Of a stretch of DNA of 64,000 bases, positions 9,160-17,710 are shown one piece after another. The position numbers and the translations under genes are program-made. The notes beneath the pieces are model-generated. The model did not search any database. It was given only the letters and a program-made list of their open reading frames with translations, and was not told the origin of the DNA. The stretch comes from Pararobbsia silviterrae (lineage in GTDB: Bacteria > Pseudomonadota > Gammaproteobacteria > Burkholderiales > Burkholderiaceae): positions 372,001 through 436,000 of the forward strand of contig NZ_RBZU01000003.1 of the NCBI RefSeq assembly GCF_003628125.1. Reading direction: 5' to 3'. The first letter of the stretch is position 1. Every line of letters starts with the position of its first letter.

Positions 9160-10380
9160 TCAGCAGCCCGTCTGCTTGACGCGCTCGACCGCGAGCCCGA
9201 ACGCCGGCCGCAGCTTCGTCCCGACGACGTTGCCGAAGAACGCGCAGACGAGCCAGAGCCAGCCGTGCAGGCTGCCCGATACGATGCCGCTGAAGTACGC
9301 GCCGATATTGCAGCCGTACGCGAGCCGCGCGCCATAGCCGAGCAGCAGGCCGCCGACGACGGCCGCGATCAGCGAGCGCAGCGGCAGACGCCAGACCGGC
9401 GCATAGCGGCCGGCCAGCGAGGCGGCGATCATGGCGCCGATCACGATGCCGATATCCATGACCGACTTCACGTCATGGCTGATCGGCGCGGCGAGCGCGG
9501 CCGCGTTCGGTCCGGTGCTCCACACGGGCCAGCTCGCGACGTCGACGCCGAATGCGGCAAACGCCTTCGCGCCCCAGAGCGCGAACGCCGACGTGATGCC
9601 CCACGGACGGCCCGACAAGGCCAGCGTGACGAAGTTGAGGATCGCGAGCACGACGCCGCCGGTGACGAGCGGCCACGGGCCATGCAGCCAAGGCGATGCG
9701 CTCGGCACGCGCTCGCTGACGAGGCGGCCGTGGCGGCGCTTTTCGATGACGACGGTCAGCGCGGCGATCGCCGCGAACACCACGAGGTTCAGTGCGATCG
9801 CCGGGCCGACGCCGAGCGTCTTGACGAGCGAGATCGGCGCGAGATGCGGCAAGGCCGACCAGAACGGCAGATGCGCGGTCCCGACGACCGAGCCGACGAC
9901 GAACGCGATCAGCGTGACGACCATGCGTGTGCTGCCGCCGCCGACCGTGTACAGCGTGCCCGACGCGCAGCCGCCGCCGAGCTGCATGCCGATGCCGAAG
10001 ATGAACGCGCCGAACACGACGGATACGCCGACCGGCGAGATCTCGCCCGCGACGGGATGACCGAACAGCGTGCCGGCCGACAAGGCCGGGAAGAACAGCA
10101 GCACGCCGACCGCGAGCATGACCATCTGCGCGCGCAAGCCTTCGCCGCGGCCGTCGGCGATGAATACACGCCATGCGGACGTGAAGCCGAACGCGGCGTG
10201 ATAGAGCGTGATGCCCAGCAACGCACCGAGCACGTAGAGCGCGGCCTGCTTGCCGCTGACGGCTTGCGCGAGGTAGAGCGCGCCGAGCACGACGAGCGCG
10301 AGCGCGACGGCGAGCGGCTTCGGATTGAGGTTGACGAGCCGGCGCGGCGCGGCGCCGAACGACGTAGAGAGATCGGACAT
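9160..10380 (-). CDS. YeeE/YedE (TsuA-type) sulfur-compound transporter
   Basis: Polytopic inner-membrane protein of 406 residues with about ten hydrophobic segments. It has two half-repeats, each with the family's cysteine-bearing motif: GGGCASGTLYTVGGGS and ARLAYGCNIGAYFSGI. Characterised TsuA relatives import thiosulfate and pass it along conserved cysteines, usually with a TusA-like TsuB partner; no such partner is seen here. ATG at 10380 (MSDLSTSFG) is preferred; an in-frame ATG at 10404 would add eight residues and neither has a strong ribosome-binding site. The substrate is inferred from family only. Confidence 0.9.
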   Translation of the reverse strand: MSDLSTSFGAAPRRLVNLNPKPLAVALALVVLGALYLAQAVSGKQAALYVLGALLGITLYHAAFGFTSAWRVFIADGRGEGLRAQMVMLAVGVLLFFPALSAGTLFGHPVAGEISPVGVSVVFGAFIFGIGMQLGGGCASGTLYTVGGGSTRMVVTLIAFVVGSVVGTAHLPFWSALPHLAPISLVKTLGVGPAIALNLVVFAAIAALTVVIEKRRHGRLVSERVPSASPWLHGPWPLVTGGVVLAILNFVTLALSGRPWGITSAFALWGAKAFAAFGVDVASWPVWSTGPNAAALAAPISHDVKSVMDIGIVIGAMIAASLAGRYAPVWRLPLRSLIAAVVGGLLLGYGARLAYGCNIGAYFSGIVSGSLHGWLWLVCAFFGNVVGTKLRPAFGLAVERVKQTGC

Positions 10381-10742
10381 GATGAGCGGAAGCGGACCGC
10401 GCACATCGCGGCTCGACGATGCGCCGGTCGGGCCGGGCAGTCGCCGCGCGGGCGGAAGGCCGCATCAATTCGTTGAGTGAAGGACCGCGAGTATATCGAA
10501 ATGTCGCGCCCGGCCGGCCGCGGGCGCGCCGCCGCCCGGCTCGGCGGCATCCCGGCGCGCGCGCCGCGCGACGGGCGGCGAAGCCCGCCGCGCAAGGCTC
10601 TGCGCGAACTCGCGCCGATCCGGCATCGATCGCCACATAACCCGTTTGTATATCGATATTTCGAATATGACTCGGTGGGCGGCCTCAAAGCGAAACCGAC
10701 ACCGGGTATCGCGCACGTTCGCCGCGCAATGCGCGGTACCGG
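10381..10742. other. 362-base intergenic region upstream of the YeeE gene
   Basis: No gene is supported. Much of it is very GC-rich, with an AT-rich island at about 10640-10670 containing nested dyads (listed separately) that probably marks the promoter of the leftward YeeE gene. The 3' end of the next LysR gene borders it on the right. Confidence 0.6.
10650..10668. promoter_or_regulatory. AT-rich nested palindromes upstream of the YeeE gene
   Basis: A perfect palindrome ATATCGATAT (10650-10659) overlaps a second dyad ATATT-TCG-AATAT (10656-10668). AT-rich dyads of this kind upstream of sulfur-transport genes are typical ArsR-family operators, but no ArsR-type gene is visible nearby, so the regulator is unknown. 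Confidence 0.35.
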
Positions 10743-11756
10743 TCAATGCGTCCCTTCGCTGCCGCGTCCGCCAACCGCATCGCCGTTGTCATGCGGCGCG
10801 CCCTCGTGGCCGCTCGTCTCGTCATACCCTTCGACATCGGTCGCGATGCCGAGCGCCTTGTCCCACTGCGGCTCGGACTGGAACCGCGCGCGCAGGAAAT
10901 CGACGAACACCTTGACCTTGCTCGTCGAGCGATGCGACGTCGGATAGACGGCCGACAACCAGAGCGGCGGCGCCGCGTAGTCGGGCAGCACGCGCACGAG
11001 CCGCCGTTCGAGCAGATCGGCCGCGGCGACCATCGTCGGCAAATAGACGACGCCCGCGCCCGCGCGCGCGAATTCGAGCAGCAGATGCACGCTATTGGTC
11101 TTGAGCACCGGCGTCAGCTCGATCTCGAAGCACTCGTTGCCCTTCATGAGCGGCCACTTGTCGCCCCACGGGTAGTACGCGTACCGCGCGAAATCATGGC
11201 GGATCAGATCGAGCGGCGTTTCGATGACGGGCTCGTCCTTCAGATATTGCGGCGCCGCGCAGAGCACGCCGCGCACCGGGAACAGCCGGCGCTCGACGAG
11301 CGAGTTCGACGCGGGCGGATAGATCTGCAACGCGACGTCGAAGCCCTCCTGCACGGGATCGACGATCCGGTCGCTGACCGTGATCTCGAACTCGATGCGC
11401 GGATACGTCGCCCGAAAGTCGATCAGCGTGCGCGAGAAATGGCCGAGCGCGAATCCCGGCAACACGTGCACATGCAAGGTGCCGCTCAACGCGAGCGTCT
11501 CGACCTGCGAGCGCGCGGACAAGTCGTACGCGCGCTTGAGCAACTCCGCGCAATCCTTGTAGTAGCTCTCGCCGATCTCCGACAGACGCACCGCCCGCGT
11601 CGAGCGATGAAACAGCGCGACGCCGTAGTGCTCTTCGAGCTGTTTGACGCGCGCGGTCACGAGCGATTTGCCAATGCCGAGCTGCCGCGCGGCGTTCGCG
11701 AAACTCTCGGCTTCGGCGGCCTTCACGAAGGCCTCAATGCTAAGAAATAGGTCCAT
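10743..11756 (-). CDS. LysR-family regulator of the hydroquinone catabolic cluster
   Basis: A 337-residue regulator. The winged HTH (MDLFLSIEAFVKAAEAESFA, then IGKSLVTARVKQLEEHYGVAL) is followed by an inducer-binding domain and an acidic, Gly/His-rich C-terminal tail that is not conserved in the family. ATG at 11754-11756 is chosen because the HTH starts at once; a further in-frame start at 11795 would overlap the putative operator. It is divergent from hapC with 245 bases between, and a perfect T-N11-A dyad lies in the gap. Control of the hap operon with a pathway aromatic as inducer is inferred from this arrangement. Confidence 0.92.
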   Translation of the reverse strand: MDLFLSIEAFVKAAEAESFANAARQLGIGKSLVTARVKQLEEHYGVALFHRSTRAVRLSEIGESYYKDCAELLKRAYDLSARSQVETLALSGTLHVHVLPGFALGHFSRTLIDFRATYPRIEFEITVSDRIVDPVQEGFDVALQIYPPASNSLVERRLFPVRGVLCAAPQYLKDEPVIETPLDLIRHDFARYAYYPWGDKWPLMKGNECFEIELTPVLKTNSVHLLLEFARAGAGVVYLPTMVAAADLLERRLVRVLPDYAAPPLWLSAVYPTSHRSTSKVKVFVDFLRARFQSEPQWDKALGIATDVEGYDETSGHEGAPHDNGDAVGGRGSEGTH

Positions 11757-11780
11757 GGTCGCGCGATTGTGCGGAGCCGC

Positions 11781-11797
11781 AATTGAAGCTGTCAATT
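11781..11797. promoter_or_regulatory. LysR-type operator (T-N11-A dyad) in the lysR/hapC gap
   Basis: Perfect dyad AATTGA-AGCTG-TCAATT, containing the LysR consensus T-N11-A (TTGA-N5-TCAA). It lies 25 bases upstream of the lysR start codon and about 205 bases upstream of hapC, where an autoregulatory/activating site would sit. Confidence 0.6.
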
Positions 11798-12001
11798 AGC
11801 ATGCGCCCTTGTTTTCAGGCCTTTTCGCGCGCCGTAACAGACGAATTCGATCAGCGAACGCGCGCGCATCGACCGTTCGAATTTTTCGCCGCCCGCGTTC
11901 GGAATTCCTGACCCTCGATCGATTGCGCTGCGCCGTACGCGTCACTACCCTTCGATCACAGATACCGTGCAATCGATAGCCCGGACAACCTGGAGGACGA
12001 C

Positions 12002-12496
12002 ATGCAGCAAACCACATTCGGCAGTCTGGAGCACTTCCAGAAAGGCTCGATCGAGATCATCAAGGGCAAGGCCGAGCACTACGCCTTCTCGAACATCTAC
12101 GAAGTCGCGAGCGGCGCGCCGCCGTATCAGAAGACGGTCGTCGGCAAGAACCTCAAGTTCGTCATCGAATCGCTGCGCGCCGAAGGCGACTCGCCGTGGT
12201 ATGCCGCGGCCCATGATGAATTCGTCGTCGTCATGGACGGCGACGTCACCGTGCACTACATCAAGCCCGATGTCGCGGGCTCGCTCGCACCGGCCGACTC
12301 GGAAGGCACCTATACGCTCGACGGCGCGCCGCAAGGCAAATCGATGGGCTATGTGAAGCTGGGCCGCGGCCACCAGGCCATCCTGCCCGCCGGCGTCGCC
12401 TATCAGTTCCGCGCGGCCAAGCCCGGCGTGCTGATCGTGCAGACCATTCTCGGGCCGAATTCGGTCGAGAAATGGAACGACATCTGCCTGCAGTGA
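12002..12496 (+). CDS. hapC: Hydroquinone 1,2-dioxygenase, small (cupin) subunit
   Basis: A 164-residue cupin-like protein that matches in size (about 18 kDa) and position the small subunit of the two-component hydroquinone dioxygenases HapCD/PnpCD. This Fe(II) enzyme cleaves hydroquinone to 4-hydroxymuconic semialdehyde. A conserved double-stranded beta-helix core can be read: HDEFVVVMDGDVTVHYIKP, then GHQAILPAGVAYQF and the end GPNSVEKWNDICLQ. GGAGGA at 11992-11997 is an excellent ribosome-binding site for the ATG at 12002. First gene of the rightward operon; hapD follows after 73 bases. The assignment is from family memory plus the diagnostic gene order hapC-D-E-F. Confidence 0.88.
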   Translation: MQQTTFGSLEHFQKGSIEIIKGKAEHYAFSNIYEVASGAPPYQKTVVGKNLKFVIESLRAEGDSPWYAAAHDEFVVVMDGDVTVHYIKPDVAGSLAPADSEGTYTLDGAPQGKSMGYVKLGRGHQAILPAGVAYQFRAAKPGVLIVQTILGPNSVEKWNDICLQ

Positions 12497-12569
12497 CGCC
12501 GCATCGCCCAGCGATCCCCCGACCCAATCCGAACCGCTGTCGCGAGCGCGACAGCGTACAACGAGGCTC

Positions 12570-13568
12570 ATGATGGATATGTCCACCCTTCCCCAAAACG
12601 TGCGCGCGAGCCAGCCCGACGCCATCACCGGCTACCGCACGTTCCAGCTCGGGCACTTCGAATTCTCGCGCGACGCCTATTTCGTCACGGTCAAATGGCC
12701 GGCCCAAGGCACGCAGCACTCGCACCAGATGCACGCCGACGCGTTTCTGCGCGCGATGATGCGCGATATCGCATGGGGCTTCTTCTACGGCTGGGTCAAC
12801 TTCGACGAAGTGCTCGGCACACGCAATCACTACGGCAAGGTCGATCTCTACGCGGGCTCGTTCAACGCGAGCTACAAGGCGGCCGGCGTCGATTTCCTCG
12901 AACAGTTCGATACGCCCGTCATCATGGCGACGTTCAAGGCCATCATGAAGGACTGGGTCAACGAAGGGTTCGATCCGTTCGCCGCACCCGAGGAAACCGG
13001 GACCGCGTTCGGCGCGAAGCACGGCGACAACGTCGCCGCGATCGAACGCACGCGGATCGCGACCAAGCGCATGCCCGGCCTCGAAGGCGACTCGCCGCTG
13101 CGCGACGACTTCCCCGTCAACCGCCAGTTCAACGACGTCGCGCAAGACGAGCCCGAGATTCATGCCGAACCCGGCTTCGAAAAGGAATTGCACGCGTTCA
13201 ATCTGTTCAAGTACCTGTCGCGCTCCGATGTCACGTGGAATCCGTCGGTCACGTCGGTCTGCAAGGAAAGCCTGTTCTGCCCGACGACCGAGGAGTTCGT
13301 GCTGCCCGTATTCCACGGCAACGACCGCGTCGAATGGTTCCTGCAGATGTCCGACGAGATCGTCTGGGACGTCGCCGACAAGAACACCGGCGAACCGCGC
13401 GCACGCGTGACGATGCGCGCCGGCGACATCGCCGCGATGCCGGCCGACATCCGGCACAAGGGTTACTCGCAGAAACGCTCGATGCTGCTCGTCTGGGAGA
13501 ACGCCACGCCTAACCTGCCCAAGCGCTACGAGAGCGGAGAACTGTCACCGTACCCGGTACAGTTCTAA
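12570..13568 (+). CDS. hapD: Hydroquinone 1,2-dioxygenase, large (catalytic) subunit
   Basis: A 332-residue (about 38 kDa) cupin protein, the catalytic iron-binding subunit of HapCD/PnpCD. His249, Asn251 and Glu255 (FHGNDRVEW) and His296 (DIRHKG) are spaced exactly as the metal-ligand set I recall from PnpCD (256, 258, 262, 303, a constant offset of 7). The start MMDMSTLPQ is read from the ATG at 12570 with GAGG upstream; in-frame ATGs at 12573 and 12579 are alternatives. The enzyme opens hydroquinone between the hydroxylated carbon and its neighbour. Followed after 127 bases by the dehydrogenase gene. Confidence 0.9.
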   Translation: MMDMSTLPQNVRASQPDAITGYRTFQLGHFEFSRDAYFVTVKWPAQGTQHSHQMHADAFLRAMMRDIAWGFFYGWVNFDEVLGTRNHYGKVDLYAGSFNASYKAAGVDFLEQFDTPVIMATFKAIMKDWVNEGFDPFAAPEETGTAFGAKHGDNVAAIERTRIATKRMPGLEGDSPLRDDFPVNRQFNDVAQDEPEIHAEPGFEKELHAFNLFKYLSRSDVTWNPSVTSVCKESLFCPTTEEFVLPVFHGNDRVEWFLQMSDEIVWDVADKNTGEPRARVTMRAGDIAAMPADIRHKGYSQKRSMLLVWENATPNLPKRYESGELSPYPVQF

Positions 13569-13695
13569 GCCCCCATCCGTCAAGATCGACAACCGCCCGG
13601 CCGTGCCGGGCGGCGGGATGCGCTCGCGCGCGCGATTCGAATGATGTCGCCGCGCGCCGGCTCCGGCGTCCCGCCACGCTGAAAGAGAACGACTC

Positions 13696-15204
13696 ATGAA
13701 TACCGCCCGCAGTGCCGAATTCGACGATCGCGCGTCCCGCATCCAGACGCAATTGTTCATCGGCGGCCGCTTCGTCCCCGCGCAAAGCGGCGAGACGCTC
13801 GCCGTGCTGAATCCGCACGACAATTCGAAGCTCGCGGATATCGCACTCGCCGGCAAGGCCGACATCGATCGCGCGGTCTCGGCCGCGAAAGCCGCTTTTC
13901 CGGCCTGGAGCCGCATGGCCGCGGCCGATCGCGGACGCCTGCTGCTCAAGCTCGCCGACGCGATCGAAGCGAACGCCGAACGCCTCGCGCGGCTCGAATC
14001 GCTCGACACCGGACACCCGATCCGCGATACGCGGTTTCTCGACGTGCCGCGTACGGCCGCGACCTTCCGCTATTTCGGCGGCATGGCCGACAAGTTCGAG
14101 GGATCGGTCATTCCGGTCGAACAAGGATTTCTGAACTATCTGCTGCGCGAACCCGTCGGCGTCGTCGGCCAGGTCGTGCCGTGGAATTTCCCGCTCATGT
14201 TCACGAGCTGGAAGATGGCGCCCGCGCTCGCGGCCGGCAATTGCGTCGTGATGAAGCCCGCCGAACTCACGCCGCTGTCGAGCCTGGCGATCGCCGAGCT
14301 CATGGCCGAAGTCGGCTTCCCCGACGGGGTCGTCAATATCGTGCCGGGCCTCGGCGGCGTGGCCGGCCAATATCTCGCCGAACATCCCGACGTCAGCAAG
14401 ATCACATTCACGGGTTCGACGAAGATCGGGCGCGAGATCGTGCGCGCGTCGGCGGGCAATCTCAAGAAGGTCCAGCTCGAACTCGGCGGCAAGGGCGCGA
14501 ACATCGTCTTCGAGGATGCGAATCTCGACGCGGTCCTGCAGGGCTCGGCGTTCGCAATCTTCCATAACCAGGGGCAAGCGTGCATCGCGGGGTCGCGGCT
14601 CATCGTGCACCGCTCGCTCGTCGATGCGTTCACCGAACGCTTCGTGCGTCTCGCAAGCTCGATTCGCGTCGGCGACCCGCTCGACCCGAACACCGAAATG
14701 GGACCGCTGACCTCGCCGCAACATCGCGACCGCGTGCTCGCCTATATCGACATCGCACGCGAGGAAGGCGGCGAGATCCTGCTCGGTGGCAAGCCTCCGG
14801 CTCACGCGTCGCTCGCGAACGGCTGCTATGTCGAGCCGACGATCGTGCGCGCGAAGCCGACCGATCGCGTATGCCAGGAAGAGGTCTTCGGACCGTTCGT
14901 CACGATCAATACGTTCGACACCGAAGCCGAGGCGCTCGCGATCGCGAACGGCACCGAATACGGTCTCGGCGCGGGATTCTGGACGCGCGATCTCCAACGC
15001 GCGCACCGGCTCGCGCGCGACATCCGCAGCGGCATGGTCTGGATCAACACGTACAAGCGCGTGAACCCGGGCTCGCCGTTCGGCGGCGTCGGCGCGAGCG
15101 GATACGGCCGCGAAATGGGCTTCGACGTCATGCGCGAATACACGCAGGCCAAGTCGGTCTGGGTCAACGTCGATGCGCAAACCCCGCCCTGGTATCCGCG
15201 CTGA
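13696..15204 (+). CDS. hapE: 4-Hydroxymuconic semialdehyde dehydrogenase (aldehyde dehydrogenase family)
   Basis: A 502-residue NAD(P)+-dependent aldehyde dehydrogenase of normal length. The NAD-binding PWNFPLMF segment, catalytic Glu262 (LELGGKG) and nucleophile Cys296 (NQGQACIAGSR) are all present. In the hydroquinone pathway this enzyme oxidises 4-hydroxymuconic semialdehyde to maleylacetate. Specificity cannot be read from the motifs; the role follows from its place between hapCD and maleylacetate reductase. AAAGAGAA precedes the ATG at 13696. Confidence 0.88.
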   Translation: MNTARSAEFDDRASRIQTQLFIGGRFVPAQSGETLAVLNPHDNSKLADIALAGKADIDRAVSAAKAAFPAWSRMAAADRGRLLLKLADAIEANAERLARLESLDTGHPIRDTRFLDVPRTAATFRYFGGMADKFEGSVIPVEQGFLNYLLREPVGVVGQVVPWNFPLMFTSWKMAPALAAGNCVVMKPAELTPLSSLAIAELMAEVGFPDGVVNIVPGLGGVAGQYLAEHPDVSKITFTGSTKIGREIVRASAGNLKKVQLELGGKGANIVFEDANLDAVLQGSAFAIFHNQGQACIAGSRLIVHRSLVDAFTERFVRLASSIRVGDPLDPNTEMGPLTSPQHRDRVLAYIDIAREEGGEILLGGKPPAHASLANGCYVEPTIVRAKPTDRVCQEEVFGPFVTINTFDTEAEALAIANGTEYGLGAGFWTRDLQRAHRLARDIRSGMVWINTYKRVNPGSPFGGVGASGYGREMGFDVMREYTQAKSVWVNVDAQTPPWYPR

Positions 15205-15215
15205 GCTCGCGAACC

Positions 15216-16313
15216 ATGAACGATTTCATCTATCACGCCCTGCCCTCGCGCGTCGTGTTCGGCGCGGGGAGCCTGCGCCACCTCGAACGCGAACTCGATC
15301 TGCTCGGGCTCAAGCGCGCGCTCGTGCTGTCGACGCCGCAGCAGCGCGCGCAGGCCGAGGCCATCGCGGCGCGGCTCGGCGCGCGCGCGGCCGGCGTGTT
15401 CGCCGACGCGGTCATGCACGTGCCGCTCGCCGTCGCGCGCGAGGCGCGCGCGGTCGCCGAACGCGTCGGCGCCGATTGCGCGCTCGCCGTCGGCGGCGGC
15501 TCGACGACGGGTCTCGGCAAGGCGATCGCGCTCGACTCGGGCCTGCCCGTCATCGCGATCCCGACGACGTATGCCGGCTCGGAAATGACGCCGATCTACG
15601 GCATCACCGACGACGGCATCAAGAAGACCGGACGCGATGCGCGCGTGTTGCCCAAGACGGTGATCTACGACCCGGAGCTCACGCTCTCGCTGCCGACATC
15701 GATCTCGGTCACGAGCGGCATCAATGCGATCGCGCATGCGGCCGAGGCGCTCTATTCGCAGGACGCGAATCCGATCACGTCGATGATGGCGGAGGAAGGG
15801 ATCCGCGCGCTCGCGTCGAGTCTGCCGTGCATCGTGCGGCGGCCGACCGATCTCGCCGCGCGCGGCGACGCGCTCTACGGCGCGTGGCTGTGCGGCGCGG
15901 TGCTCGGCGCGGTCGGCATGGCGCTGCACCACAAGCTCTGTCATACGCTCGGCGGCAGCTTCAATCTGCCGCACGCCGAGACGCACACGATCGTGCTCCC
16001 GCATGCGCTCGCATATAACCGCGACGCCGCGCCCGATGCGATGCGGCGCATCGCGCGCGCGCTCGGCGCGAGCGACGCCGCGCAGGGCGCATACGACCTC
16101 GCGAAGGCCAACGGCGCGCCCGTCTCGCTGCGCGAGATCGGCCTGCGCGAGAGCGATCTCGACACCGCGCTCGACATCGCGTTGCGCAATCCGTACTGGA
16201 ACCCGAGACCGATCGAACGCGCACCGCTCGCGGCGCTGCTGCGCGACGCCTACGAAGGCAGGAGACCCACGCTCGCCGACGCGGATGCGGCGGCGGCAAG
16301 CGTACCGCGGTAA
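15216..16313 (+). CDS. hapF: Maleylacetate reductase
   Basis: A 365-residue member of the iron-containing alcohol dehydrogenase superfamily. GGGSTTGLGKAIAL (nucleotide binding), PTTYAGSEMTPIYGITD and HHKLCHTLGGSFNLPHAETH (metal-site region) are characteristic of maleylacetate reductases. It reduces maleylacetate to 3-oxoadipate with NAD(P)H, the last step before beta-ketoadipate degradation. ATG at 15216 lies 11 bases after hapE; longer in-frame readings run through hapE and are shadows. No 3-oxoadipate CoA-transferase or thiolase gene is in the window, so later steps must be encoded elsewhere. Confidence 0.93.
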   Translation: MNDFIYHALPSRVVFGAGSLRHLERELDLLGLKRALVLSTPQQRAQAEAIAARLGARAAGVFADAVMHVPLAVAREARAVAERVGADCALAVGGGSTTGLGKAIALDSGLPVIAIPTTYAGSEMTPIYGITDDGIKKTGRDARVLPKTVIYDPELTLSLPTSISVTSGINAIAHAAEALYSQDANPITSMMAEEGIRALASSLPCIVRRPTDLAARGDALYGAWLCGAVLGAVGMALHHKLCHTLGGSFNLPHAETHTIVLPHALAYNRDAAPDAMRRIARALGASDAAQGAYDLAKANGAPVSLREIGLRESDLDTALDIALRNPYWNPRPIERAPLAALLRDAYEGRRPTLADADAAAASVPR

Positions 16314-16372
16314 CCCCGGCACAAAGACGACACGCCAAGACGAAACGTCCACACAACAACCAGGAGACAAAG

Positions 16373-17710
16373 ATGAACACGCACCTGAACACGCACGAGA
16401 GTCCCGCCCCGCACGACGACGCTCCGGACACGACGCTCGCGAGCGAACGGCGCCGCCGGATGCTCAAGCTCGGCGCGAGCGCGATGGTCGCCGGCAGCCC
16501 GCTGCTCTCGACGCTCGCGCGCGCGGCGTCGGGCCGCACGATCAAGATCGGCTATGTCTCGCCGCAGACCGGTCCGCTCGCGCCGTTCGGCGAAGCCGAC
16601 CGCTTCACGATCCAGCAGATGCAGACGGTGCTCAAGAACGGCATCCGCGTCGGCGGTGCAATGCTGCCCGTGAGCATCATCGTCAAGGACAGCCAGTCGA
16701 CGCCGAATCGCGCGGGCGAGGTCGCGAGCGATCTGATCCTGCGCGAGAAGGTCGACATCGTGCTCGTGAGCGGCACGCCCGAAACGGCGAACCCCGTGAG
16801 CGACGTCTGCGAACTCAACGAAGTGCCGTGCATCTCGACGGTCGTGCCTTGGCAACCCTGGTTCTTCGGCCGCAAGGGCGATCCGAAGAAGGGCTTCAAG
16901 TTCACCTATCACTTCTTCTGGGGCCTCGAAGACGTGATCGGCGTCTACACGGGCATGTGGCAATCGGTCACGACCGACAAGGTCGTGGGCGGCCTGTTCC
17001 CGAACGACGGCGACGGCAACGCCTGGGGCGACGCGAAACTGGGCTTTCCGCCCGTGCTCGCGAGCAAGGGCTTCACGCTCAAGGACACGGGCCGCTTCCA
17101 GAGCATGACGCAGGACTTCTCGTCGCAGATCTCCGCGTTCAAGCAGGTCAACGCGGACATCATCACGGGCGTCGTGATTCCGCCCGACGCGAAGAACTTC
17201 CTCGTGCAGGCGCGCCAGCAGGGACTCAAGCCGAAGGTCGTCTCGATCGGCAAGGCGCTGCTGTTCCCGAGCACGCTCGAAGCGCTCGGCGATCTCGGCG
17301 AAGGCCTGTCGACCGAAGTCTGGTGGACGCCGATGCATCCGTTCAAGTCGTCGGTCACGGGTCAGACGGCCCGCGCGCTCGCCGACGACTACGAGAAGAC
17401 GACGGGCAAGCAATGGACGCAGCCGATCGGTTTCGCGCACGCGCTGTTCGAAATCGCCGTCGATACGCTCAAGCGCACGAAGGATATCGATTCGAACACG
17501 TCGATCCGCGACGCGCTCGCGGCGACGAAACTCGACACGGTCGTGGGCAATGTCGCATGGGGCACGGGGCCGGTGCCGAACGTCGCGAAGACGCCGCTCG
17601 TCGGCGGTCAGTGGGTCAAGGGCCAGAAGACGCGCTTCGATCTCGCGATCGTCAACAATCAGCTCGCGCCGTCGATCCCCGTTTCCGGTCCTTTGAAGCT
17701 GCTGTCATGA
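16373..17710 (+). CDS. ABC transporter periplasmic substrate-binding protein (branched-chain/aromatic type)
   Basis: A 445-residue type I periplasmic-binding protein (Peripla_BP_6 family). The leader has a twin-arginine run (ERRRRMLKLGASAMVAG) and a hydrophobic segment ending in ARAASG, pointing to Tat export. The mature part opens TIKIGYVSPQTGPLAPFGE, the usual start of Leu/Ile/Val-type binding proteins. Family members also bind aromatic acids, and its location directly after hapF suggests an aromatic or a precursor of hydroquinone as ligand (inference). AGGAG at 16362-16366 precedes the ATG. Its stop overlaps the next start (ATGA), so translation is coupled. Confidence 0.92.
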   Translation: MNTHLNTHESPAPHDDAPDTTLASERRRRMLKLGASAMVAGSPLLSTLARAASGRTIKIGYVSPQTGPLAPFGEADRFTIQQMQTVLKNGIRVGGAMLPVSIIVKDSQSTPNRAGEVASDLILREKVDIVLVSGTPETANPVSDVCELNEVPCISTVVPWQPWFFGRKGDPKKGFKFTYHFFWGLEDVIGVYTGMWQSVTTDKVVGGLFPNDGDGNAWGDAKLGFPPVLASKGFTLKDTGRFQSMTQDFSSQISAFKQVNADIITGVVIPPDAKNFLVQARQQGLKPKVVSIGKALLFPSTLEALGDLGEGLSTEVWWTPMHPFKSSVTGQTARALADDYEKTTGKQWTQPIGFAHALFEIAVDTLKRTKDIDSNTSIRDALAATKLDTVVGNVAWGTGPVPNVAKTPLVGGQWVKGQKTRFDLAIVNNQLAPSIPVSGPLKLLS

